Source of the DNA: Plutella xylostella
Lineage: Eukaryota; Arthropoda; Insecta; Lepidoptera; Plutellidae
DNA: 64,000 nucleotides
Assembly: GCF_932276165.1 (NCBI RefSeq)
Contig: NC_063992.1
Location: forward strand, 10,001 to 74,000
Direction of reading: 5' to 3'
Under the pieces are notes generated by a model. The model ran no database searches. It was not told where the DNA came from and saw only the letters and a program-made list of their open reading frames with translations. Both the position numbers and the translations under genes were made by a program. Below are positions 56,383-64,000 of this stretch, in pieces (the first letter of the stretch is position 1; each line of letters starts with the position of its first letter).

Positions 56383-56739
56383 AACTCAACTCATTTAAAA
56401 TAGCACAATTAATAATTAGGTAATAAATTTTTACTTTACTTACATGTACTTCAGCTTTATAATAATTCTAAAAATAAACCTTAGTGTCCATAAAAGATTG
56501 TTACGCGTCACATTACTTTTAAATGTATATCGCTATACGTCCGTAAAAGGATTGCACTCGCATTCCTGCGCTATTGGCATCACTTTAGACTCACACAAAA
56601 TGACCTTTGACACTTTTCACTATCACTTATTTTCTTGAATTCCCAATGGATGTCCGGGCGGCCGGCGGCCCGGGCTCCAGGCCGGGCCGGGGCGCCTGCG
56701 CTCCTCCTCTGGTCTCCTGGACTCCTAGGCTGCTACATG
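56383..56739 (-). other. Non-coding spacer between small ORF and gag, mdg1-like element
   Basis: 357 bp. It contains a very G/C-rich island at about 56648-56735 (runs of GGCCGG and CCGGGC) in an otherwise AT-rich element; it could form strong RNA structure ahead of gag. No ORF supported. Confidence 0.5.
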
Positions 56740-56997
56740 CTACATTTTAGACAGACGAAATAGATTTGCCTGTGCACGTCGATCGATTTTCTTATTGATA
56801 CATTTATTCACGTATCTGAACACGAAGAATACTCCAACAGCTGCTACCAGTATAATTATTACGAAGATGTACCAGTTCAATTGAGAAACTTGGTTCAAAA
56901 TATTATTCGTATGCTGCACATGGTTATTGTAACCCACTTGAGTAATAATTTCTTGTTGTTCCACAGTTTTTTCCGGTGTCGGTAATTTATTGCCCAT
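56740..56997 (-). CDS. Small N-terminal-Gly, single-pass membrane ORF of mdg1-like element
   Basis: 85 codons, ATG 56997, located between the PBS and gag. It begins MGNKLPTPEK, so Gly2 could be an N-myristoylation site. Residues about 41-62 form one strong hydrophobic segment (WYIFVIIILVAAVGVFFVF), followed by a basic tail (RYVNKCINKKIDRRAQ). This looks like a small membrane-anchored accessory protein. I do not recognise a family. It is open, has a clean ATG and an ordered composition; function is inference only. Confidence 0.6.
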   Translation of the reverse strand: MGNKLPTPEKTVEQQEIITQVGYNNHVQHTNNILNQVSQLNWYIFVIIILVAAVGVFFVFRYVNKCINKKIDRRAQANLFRLSKM

Positions 56998-57070
56998 TTT
57001 AATTTATTTAATTATTAATTAATTTATTGACCGGTACGGATAACGCGCTCGCGACATGGCAGGGTCGCCA

Positions 57071-57211
57071 TGTAAGGTTGGGGGATTGGAGGCAGTTAAA
57101 CACACGGATGGTTTACAGACGACTGACGTTTATTAGAATAAAAGAGTATACGAGTACATATCTATAATAGGTTATGCAGTGAATCATACAGTGATTCTGT
57201 CTTACTCTACA
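57071..57211 (-). repeat. 5' LTR (minus strand) of mdg1-like element
   Basis: 141 bp, mate of 43846-43986. The PBS abuts its inner edge at 57070; the ACCT duplication follows at 57212. Confidence 0.93.
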
Positions 57212-59528
57212 ACCTTTCACAGCTGACGAACTTAGATTTGCAGTGAGAAGTTTTAGCTGCAAGAAGGCGCCCGGCAATGACGGTTTCACAGCCGATATCT
57301 GCAGTGCTGCCATCGCCGCTGACGAAGAAGCATTCCTAGCCATCACAAACAAGTGCCTTGAGATAGCGCATTTCCCGATTCCTTGGAAGGAAGCCGCAGT
57401 GGTGGTACTCAGGAAATCGGGAAAAGAAGTGTATACTGTCCCAAAAGCACATCGACCCATTGGGCTATTGTCGATGATGGGAAAAATCCTTGAAAAAATG
57501 TTGGTGAGAAGGATAAGATGGCATGTGTCTCCCAGGATGAACTTACGGCAGTATGGCTTTGTCCCACAAAGAAGTACTGAGGACGCGTTGTACGACATCA
57601 TTGGGTACGTCGAATCAAAACTGAAGGACAAAAAGATCGTGGTACTAGTCTCACTTGACATTGAGGGGGCTTTTGATAGTGCATGGTGGCCTGCGGTAAA
57701 ATGTCAGCTGGCCGAAAAAAGATGTCCTTGCAATCTCCGTAGATTAGTGGCGAGTTACCTGGAGGACAGGACAATTACAATGAAGTACTCAGGGGCAGAA
57801 TGCAAAAGAAATACGACGAAAGGCTGCGTACAAGGCTCGATCGCAGGCCCCACATTCTGGAACCTGCTGCTTGACCCACTCCTCCAGGAACTAGAGGACA
57901 GTCATATTCACTGCCAAGCGTTTGCTGATGATGTGGTGCTCATCTTCTCCGGAGACACAGCACTAGAATTAGAGAGCCAGATCAATGTCAGTCTTGCCCG
58001 TGTGAGCGAGTGGGGGACTAAAAACAAGCTTAAATTTGCTCCGCATAAAACAAATGCGATGTTGCTAACAAATAAACTTAAGTACGATACCCCACGGCTG
58101 CGCATGGGCACCACTGACATTGAGCTGGTCAACGAAATCAAAATTCTTGGCCTCATCATAGATAGAAAACTAACCTTTCAGAGCCACGTCGCCTATGTGT
58201 GCAAGAAAGCTATTAATATTTACAAAGGTTTAGCTAGAGCGGCCAAAGTGACATGGGGCCTGAATCCGGAGGTGGTGAGAACCATATACGTGGCAGTGAT
58301 TGAGCCCATAATCTTGTACGCGTCGAGTGCATGGGTAAAGGCAGCGGACAAAGTATATATTAAAAACCAGCTGAACACCGTTATGAGAGGATTCGCTCAA
58401 AAAATATGCAAGGCACATAAAACTGTTTCAATGAACTCGGCTCTAATACTGACGGGACTGCTGCCACTTGACCTAAGAGTCAAGGAGGCCGCATCCCTGT
58501 ATGAGGCAAAGAAAGGGAAGCCACAGCCAGTTCTGAAGGGTCGAAAAGTAGAGGAAAGGGCTAGCCCTCTCCAACGACCACACCCTTCACAGGAGATTCA
58601 GTTAAACTTTGAGTGCCTAGAGAGTGAAGCGGAGGTGCAGGCACGCATGACAGACGGTGCAGCGCACATATTCACTGATGGCAGCAAAATTGAAGGCAAG
58701 GTCGGTTCAGCGCTATCTTGGTGGAACAGCGGAAATGAAGTAACCTGCCGAAAATTTAAGCTCGAAGATCACTGCACCGTCTTTCAGGCGGAACTTTACG
58801 CTGTTTACCGCGCCACAGAATTGGCGAAAACTAGGAAAGAGACCACACTCCACGTGTACAGCGACTCTAGATCGACGCTGGAACTGCTCAGAGGAAGTGA
58901 CTCTTCCCACCAACTGGCTGCCAAAACGAAGGACAACATCGCGTGTCTTTCCAAGAAGGGAAAGGAGGTGGTGCTCTTCTGGGTAAAGGCTCACATCGGC
59001 ATAGAAGGGAACAAAAGGGCGGATGTCTTGGCAAAGGAAGCAGCCCTAAAAAAGAAGACAAAGGCGGACTATGATGATTACCCGGTTTCCTTCATCAAAC
59101 GAATGATCCGGGAGGGTACGGTTGATGAATGGAACCGCAGGTATACCAAGGAAGATAAGGCCAACGTCACAAAAATCTTCTTTCCTGATGCTGTTAACGC
59201 GTATAGGATACGCACGAAAATAAATGTGACGCCACTGCACACTCAGATGTTCACAGGACATGGGGGTTTCTCGGAGTACCTCCATAGATTTAAGAAAAAA
59301 GACTCTGCAGCGTGCGTCTGCGATCCAGCCGTACCGGAGACCGTGCCACATATCCTGTTCGACTGTCCTAGATTTGGTAAAGCGCGCTTCGACATCAGTC
59401 AGATTCTAGACATCGACATAAATTTAAATTCAGCTTGTATGTTGATAGCATATAAAATGTATAGAGTAAGGTTTATAGAATATTGTGAAAAAATATGTAA
59501 AGTAGTTATAAGTAAAAACAAAACTTAA
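57212..59528 (+). pseudogene. ORF2 of B2, 3' part (RT-RNase H-zinc)
   Basis: Continuation of 42437-43845 after the LTR insertion; the frame matches once the insert and one ACCT are discounted. RT: KKAPGNDGFTADICSAA, SLDIEGAFDSAWW, GCVQGSIAGPTFWN, catalytic FADDVVLI. RNase H: IFTDGSKIEG, FQAELYAVYRA, YSDSRSTLELL, IGIEGNKRADVLA. Zinc motif: CVCDPAVPETVPHILFDC. Stop at 59526-59528. Uninterrupted over about 770 codons, so the damage to ORF2 is the upstream frameshift and the insertion. Confidence 0.9.
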
Positions 59529-59997
59529 AATACTTAAAATATATGGTATTGATATAATGATTATATTTGTAATGTGTTAGAGTAAGTTATTTTAAGTTAA
59601 CATTCGTAGTAGGTAAGAAACACTAACACTATCAATATAATGATAATATTGAATATGTGTTAGAGAGAGATATAAAAGATGAAAGAAAAAAAAAACCAAA
59701 ACAAAATATTTAAAAAAAAAAAAAAAAAAAACTATACAACAAAATAATAATAATTGTTTTATAGTGTACGTATCACCAGATCTGTCTGACCGCATATGCG
59801 GCAACCCGTATTGCATGATAAATAGAAATTAAGTTATATAATTAAGTTTTTGTTACGAAAAGTCTTGGGTTATGCCCGGGGAGAATCAGAAAGGGAGGGG
59901 TTTTAGTCGGTGAGAGTCCGACACTACCTGACAGTACGGGCTGTCAGGTGTCCATTAGGATTTCCCCTCCATACGAAAAAAAAAAAAAAAAAAAAAA
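59529..59997 (+). other. 3' UTR and poly(A) of TRAS-like copy B2
   Basis: AT-rich for 350 bp with internal A-runs (59686-59730), then the folded motif (59893-59970), then a 22-bp poly(A) (59976-59997) entering CCTAA repeats. Confidence 0.85.
59893..59970 (+). ncRNA. Predicted 3' UTR RNA fold (three-helix junction), copy B2
   Basis: Outer helix GGAGGGG (59894-59900) with CCCCTCC (59964-59970). First hairpin GTCGG (59906-59910) with CCGAC (59918-59922). Second hairpin ACCTGACAG (59926-59934) with CTGTCAGGT (59941-59949). Compared with copy A, several pairs are exchanged on both sides, which keeps pairing. Confidence 0.72.
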
Positions 59998-60016
59998 CCT
60001 AACCTAACCTAACCTA
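59998..60016. repeat. CCTAA repeats between B2 and F
   Basis: About four units of CCTAA; the last bases are shared with the start of fragment F. Confidence 0.9.
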
Positions 60017-60511
60017 TGGGGGTTTCTCGGAGTACCTCCATAGATTTAAGAAGAAAGACTCTGCAGCGTGCGTCTGCGATCCAGCCGTATCGGAGACCGT
60101 GCCACATATCCTGTTCGACTGTCCTAGATTCGGTAAAGCGCGCTTCGACATCAGTCAGATTCTCTCTCTATTCTAGTCAGACTCTAAATTTAAATTCAGC
60201 ATCTATGTTGATAGCATATAAAATGTATAAAGTAAGGTTTATAGATTATTGTGAAAAAATATGTAAAGTAGTTATAAGTAAAAACAAAACTTAAAATACT
60301 GAAACAACATAGTATTTATATAATGATTATATTTGTAATGTGTTAGAGTAAGTTATTTTAAGTTCACACTGTAGTAGGTAAGAAACACTAACACTATCAA
60401 TATAATGATAATATTGAATATGTGTTAGATAGAGATATAAAAGAAGAAAGCCTAAACAAAAAGATTAAAAAAAATAAAAAAGTAGGTATACAAAAAAAAA
60501 AAAAAAAAAAC
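60015..60511 (+). mobile_element. TRAS-like fragment F (3' end of a B-family copy, both ends truncated)
   Basis: Similar to B2 from about 59262 to the AT-rich 3' UTR. It has the C-terminal ORF2 zinc region and the start of the 3' UTR but lacks the folded 3' motif; it stops at an A-run (about 60493-60510) followed by G-family 5' UTR. The 5' truncation directly after CCTAA repeats is typical. A local rearrangement at about 60163-60188 (duplicated TCAGTCAGATTCT-like string) shifts the frame. Codons 60190-60294 match the C-terminus of the B2 ORF2. Confidence 0.8.
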
Positions 60512-60701
60512 GAAACGAAAACCGCATGCTTCTAGGACTTAGGGTTCGCGAGTTATAGCCTGTTTAATTTTATGGCGGCCATCTTGTCCGCCATTTTGAA
60601 ATTCTTGTAGTGGCTGTATCTCGGCAACCCGTCACCCGATCTGGATGCGGTTTTCTGTATTAGGGTCAGCGTAGGATCTACTTCCTTAATATAGAGACTA
60701 A

Positions 60702-61321
60702 CGGTCTTATTCATAAAAAGTTACGGGAGACCTATAGGCCTGCTATAAGCAAATGTCAAAAAAACTTTATTCATAAACGATCAATAGCGCTAAAGAACTC
60801 TCCAACTGATTCGTAAAACCTTGATATGCTAAAGTTGGCTGGACCCTACTATACACCTTCCGTAAGCCTCCTCTTGTACAAAAACATGGCGGCCGGTCAA
60901 CAGCTGTTCTGCTTTATTGACGATTTGACATTTGTTGTGAGTTAATATTTGCTGAAAATAAGTTGCCATGGTAACGTAAAAATTTAATTATTTTTTTTGT
61001 GGGTTTTAGCTTGGCCAACTGCGCCTTTAAGCCAACGTAAACTTTTTTTAAGTGCCGCGCCGTGGCTAACATAGATAATAGAGATTGATAAATGAATGAA
61101 AGTTTTCGCTATTTTTGTTTATGGTTTCGTCGGACCGGCAACTTAATAGGGTAAATGTCAAAATGTTTGGTCTGTGAAATCTATTAGCATCACTATAGTT
61201 ACTGAAGGTTTACGGAACTATTATGAATAGAGATTTTTACGAAACCTCAAATAGGCTTAATGTGTTCCGTAACTATTGAGCTCAGTAAACCTACTTTAAG
61301 GTTTTTTTATGAATAAGACCG
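60702..61321. mobile_element. PIF/Harbinger-like MITE, 620 bp
   Basis: Inverted ends CGGTCTTATTCATAAAAA (60702-60719, mate ending 61321) and a 3-bp duplication TAA (60699-60701, 61322-61324). A TWA duplication and a GGTCTTATTCA-like end are typical of PIF/Harbinger elements. No transposase ORF. It sits just before the CTCTACATAGAG motif of the 5' UTR of G. Confidence 0.82.
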
Positions 61322-62911
61322 TAACTCTACATAGAGCTATATTTTATTATTATTGTAATTTTTTTTGTTATGTTTGTATTTTTTGACAATTTTATTTAAA
61401 TATTAATTTAGACTATCTCTACCCTATACAGTAGAGGATTATTCTTAAGTTTAGTTACTTATTTTTGAGTTATTTTGAGGTAGAGCTAAATTTACTTAGC
61501 TCTAAATCTTTAATTTTATTCTTTGTGTAATACTTATTTGACTTTGAGGGCTTTATTGAGCTCCTATTACTGTGCTAATTAAAAGTTTCCCGACATGTTT
61601 GGGCACCGTACGCCACCTGTACGTAGAATGTCGGGGCAGCGAACAGCCGCTGAGCCCCAAGAGGCGAAGCAGGGATCCGCCTCACACGTCAGACGCAGCA
61701 TCGGGGAGTGGGAGGCTGGAAAACTGGGGCAGAGCTCCGTGGAGCCTCCTCCCCGGGCAGCAGCAGTGGTGCAGGGAACCAGCAGCGCCTCTACACCCCC
61801 GACACAAAAATATAAAAACAGGACGACGGAAGCCAGAGCCTGCCTGACAACAGCGAAAACCTGGCTAGGGAAGGCGAGAAACTTAAGGACCGACATAAAA
61901 AACGAAGTGACGCAGCTACTGGAACGAATGTACCAGCTGGTGAAGGAGGCCGAAGCTTCAAAGACTGGTCCTCTTGAGGCTCTAACACAGGGTCAGACGC
62001 CGTCAGATATTCAGGCAGACAAAATTAGCCCACCAGATACCCAAGAAGGAGAGGCCGTTCAAACAAGCCTCATAAGGGAAATAAAAGAACATAGGAAGAT
62101 GCTGCAAGAAAATCGCATAGAAATGGATAGACTCAGAGGAGTCTTACAAAGGCAGCAGGAGGTCAAGATGACTTACGCAAGTGTCGTGGCCGCTCCGCCC
62201 GCGGTCCCACTGGCGGCCGCACGAATCCCGGCTCGAGCATCTCTTCACTCGGTAGTTGTTTCCTCAAGTGAGGTGAATGACACGAGTGGAGAGGTGATTG
62301 AGAAAATAAGATCTGCGGTGGATGCCAAGACCAGCGGCTTGCGTGTGGACCGGCTACGCAAAGCAAAGGATCAAAAGGTGATCATCGCGTGCGAGACAAA
62401 AGAGGAATTGGCTAGATTAACAGCTAAAATAAGAGACTCCAGCCAACATCTGCAGGTAGACGAAGTCCCAAACAAGGACCCGTTGGTGATTTTCAAGGAC
62501 GTCATGACCTATAACACCGACGAAGACATGCTCCTGTCCTTGAAAAATCAAAATAGTCGTCTCCTGGAAGGAATCCCAACAGAGGAATACAGAGTGTCGG
62601 TGAAATATAGGCGGAAAACCAAAAACCCCCATACAAACCACGTGGTGATGCAGGTGTCTCCAAAGATCTGGGGCAGACTCACGGAAGCACGTAAGGTTCA
62701 TGTGGACCTGCAGCACGTGAAGGTCACTGATCAGTCTCCGTTAGTGCAGTGCTCTCGCTGCTTAGGCTACGGCCACGGCCGGAAGTTCTGCACCGAAACC
62801 GTCGACTCCTGCATACACTGCGGTGGACCCCACATGAGGGCCAAGTGTGAGGACTGGATCGCCAGAGTAACTCCCAACTGTCGGAACTGCAGCCACGCAA
62901 AGCTGGACAAG

Positions 62912-63648
62912 ACTACAATACGAATACATTTTAAAAATACAAATAATAGATAACATTATATACTTAATTATATGAAAAAATAAAAGTAACTTAAACTCTA
63001 GCACTAGTAACAGGGGATTTAATAGTCTGTTTCGCCTCCCTGTAGCGACGGAAAACGATTCCCGCAGGCCAGAAGTCTTTGTCCAGTAGAACCTTCTGCT
63101 GGTCGGCGGGAACCCGAAGACGGAAGGACTTGAAGTCCGTCTGCTTGGCGGACTGCAGCCTCTCGATTGCCAGCACCTGGACTGGCTGTTCGGTGCGGCC
63201 GACACTCCTCTCCTTAACATAGCGCATGATGTTATCATGCGACATATTCGCATGGATGCGGGAGACGTAGATGTCGACCGTGGGCGTGGCGGCCTTCAGC
63301 GAGCAGGCGGCCGGGGCGGTGCCGCGCTTGTTGCGGTTGCGGCGACGGGGGCTCCTCTTCTCCACCAAGATGAAGCCATCCTTGTCGACAGCCGCGTTGC
63401 GCGGGGCACAGGGGGGCGCCGCCAGAGCTCCTGCGGCCGCTAACGTCACCTGGGGTGCAGCTTGCGGCGCGGCTCGACGGCGGCGGCGGGGGCGGGGGCG
63501 ATGGCGGGGGGGCGCGGGCGCGGCCTCCTGCTGGCTCCTGGTGGTGGAGGGCGCAGCAGCAGCGGGGCGCGGCGGCGCGGGGGCGGCGGCTCGCAGCGGG
63601 CACGCGGCGTCACGTGTCCGCTCGGCGTAGGTCACAGGCGGCGGGTCA
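62912..63648 (-). mobile_element. Minus-strand insertion in gag of G (LINE ORF1-like)
   Basis: About 740 bp that split the G gag. On the minus strand it holds one ORF and an AT-rich 3' part. I could not find an unambiguous target duplication, and both edges are uncertain by several bases. It looks like a partial retrotransposon (ORF1 with a short 3' tail) or an internally deleted one. Confidence 0.6.
62991..63635 (-). pseudogene. ORF1-like protein in the insertion within gag of G
   Basis: 214 codons listed from 63635, although the true start is unknown. The first half is low-complexity Ala/Pro/Arg (APAPPRPAAAAP). The second half is ordered: KDGFILVEKRSPRRRNRNKRG, then VDIYVSRIHANMSHDNIMRYV, and the end TDFKSFRLRVPADQQKVLL followed by FWPAGIVFRRYREAK. 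That last part resembles the C-terminal domain of ORF1 proteins found in insect LINEs (fold with FWP...RRY ending). No ORF2 follows. Family is inference. Confidence 0.5.
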
Positions 63649-63740
63649 TTTACCCGCCGCGAACCGGTGCCCGACTCGGCAGCGCTGGGATGCCCTCGCT
63701 AGAGCATCGGTGGCGTATTGCTAAGGTGGTAATGTGGACC

Positions 63741-64000
63741 GTGGCTGAAGCAATTGTTTAGTATTCACTAAATTATTATCTATGGTTTCATGTATAGCTG
63801 TCTCGCTCTATTGCTCTCTCTCACACATCGTCTGTGTCAACGTAACATTAAGCTCCATAACATTTAATTAATTAAAAATAGAAATACCTCAACTAAAGTT
63901 CTCCTAACTACATTCTATGTACCAGTGCAATATCAGTTAACGTGTGCAAATAAACGATAAATCCATAAGAAGCTGTTTCAATCATATACATGAAGTGGTC
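63741..64000. other. Unassigned AT-rich sequence at window end
   Basis: Does not match the ORF2 of the TRAS-like copies after the end of gag. No ORF, repeat or RNA motif is visible in these 260 bp. Confidence 0.4.

Larger units (their letters stand above)
43846..57211 (-). mobile_element. mdg1/412-like Gypsy LTR retrotransposon (minus strand), split by a LINE
   Basis: LTRs of 141 bp (43846-43986 and 57071-57211), identical as far as I can compare by eye; duplication ACCT (43842-43845, 57212-57215). Minus-strand PBS TGGCGACCCTGCCATG (57070-57055) abuts the LTR; polypurine tract CAGGGGAGG (43995-43987). Gene order on the minus strand: small membrane ORF, gag, protease, [LINE inserted], RT-RNase H, integrase. 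The element's own length is about 6 kb. Placement near mdg1/412 is from the PBS type, a gag lacking zinc knuckles and RT character; no tree was made. Confidence 0.87.
22973..59997 (+). mobile_element. TRAS-like element B2, split by three large insertions
   Basis: The 5' end at 22973 follows CCTAA repeats and the poly(A) at 59976-59997 precedes them, so one element spans 37 kb. Own segments: 22973-23625, 38468-38583, 40011-43845 and 57216-59997, together about 7.4 kb. Insertions: an LTR element (23626-38462, duplication TAGGT), a DNA transposon (38584-40008, duplication TA), and an mdg1-like element (43846-57211, duplication ACCT). Removing them gives a continuous 5' UTR, gag, ORF2 and 3' UTR that parallel copy A. 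It also carries a gag stop and an ORF2 frameshift. Confidence 0.93.
61595..63724 (+). pseudogene. Gag (ORF1) of TRAS-like fragment G, interrupted by an insertion
   Basis: ATG 61595 (MFGHRTPPVRR). Open to about 62911, then resumes at about 63649 and ends SVAYC at 63724. Parts: basic N-terminus, central charged helical region, a conserved domain around 62470-62690, then zinc knuckles CSRCLGYGHGRKFC and CIHCGGPHMRAKC. The third Cys/His cluster is split: CRNC is on the left and the His and last Cys are on the right of the insertion. Without the insertion this gag would have no stop. Confidence 0.85.
60512..63740 (+). mobile_element. TRAS-like fragment G (5' UTR part and gag)
   Basis: Begins within the second 5' UTR module (GCGGCCATCTTGTCCGCCATTTTG at about 60574-60597), then a MITE (60702-61321), the rest of the 5' UTR, and gag (61595-63724) with a minus-strand insertion. 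Similarity to ORF2 ends within about 15 bp after gag. Its gag is nearly identical to that of B1 over the shared part. Confidence 0.82.

Noticed and set aside
63237..63761. Plus-strand Gly/Arg/Ala-rich ORFs
   Set aside because: Shadows of the low-complexity Ala/Pro/Arg ORF on the minus strand; only the last about 25 codons (to 63724) are real gag sequence.

Overview
The window looks like the very end of a chromosome of a moth or butterfly. It opens with 270 bp of pure (CCTAA)n, the C-strand of the TTAGG telomere repeat of most insects, so the chromosome tip lies to the left. Everything to the right that I can identify is transposable DNA. Most of it belongs to two groups of non-LTR retrotransposons that resemble the telomere-targeted TRAS and SART families of Lepidoptera (R1 clade). 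The right-hand non-coding tracts are rich in TAGGTACCTA-type strings, which are common in moth genomes. I found no host protein gene, tRNA, rRNA or CRISPR. The species cannot be named from the sequence.

Layout. 271-8238: a full-length plus-strand TRAS-like element (A; gag, then endonuclease-RT-RNase H) with CCTAA repeats on both sides. 8266-10463: the 5' part of a second TRAS-like family (B1). 10464-14725: a minus-strand SART-like element (C), joined to B1 with no telomere repeats between. 14726-20227 and 20247-22926: two minus-strand copies (D nearly complete, E 5'-truncated) of another SART-like family, about 99% identical and separated by 19 bp of telomere repeat. 22973-59997: one TRAS-like element (B2) of about 7.4 kb, blown up to 37 kb by three insertions. 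60015-63740: two truncated TRAS-like pieces (F, G). 63741-64000: unassigned.

Nested insertions in B2. (1) At 23626-38462, a minus-strand LTR element with no recognisable genes. It carries a Gypsy element (25781-33088) whose right LTR was hit by a 2-kb DNA transposon, plus a 147-bp MITE, a 1.55-kb hAT-like element with an inner foldback, and a 17-bp minisatellite. (2) At 38584-40008, a 1.4-kb DNA transposon flanked by TA. (3) At 43846-57211, a minus-strand mdg1/412-like Gypsy element, split by a CR1/L2-like LINE (47065-54454), itself split by a BEL/Pao element (49769-54404). Nearly all boundaries are set by matching LTRs, inverted repeats and target-site duplications, so the order of events can be read directly.

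How the genes work together. TRAS- and SART-like elements encode an RNA-binding gag (ORF1) and an endonuclease-RT (ORF2) that nicks telomere DNA and copies the element RNA into it. TRAS-like copies are on the plus strand with poly(A) facing CCTAA; SART-like copies are on the minus strand with poly(A) facing TTAGG. Almost every copy here is disabled by point stops, frameshifts, truncation or insertion. The most interesting non-coding signals are a covarying RNA fold in the 3' UTR of the TRAS-like elements, duplicated 5' UTR modules with paired GCCATTTTG-type motifs, a conserved 145-bp 5' UTR block, and a small MGNK...transmembrane ORF between PBS and gag of the mdg1-like element.
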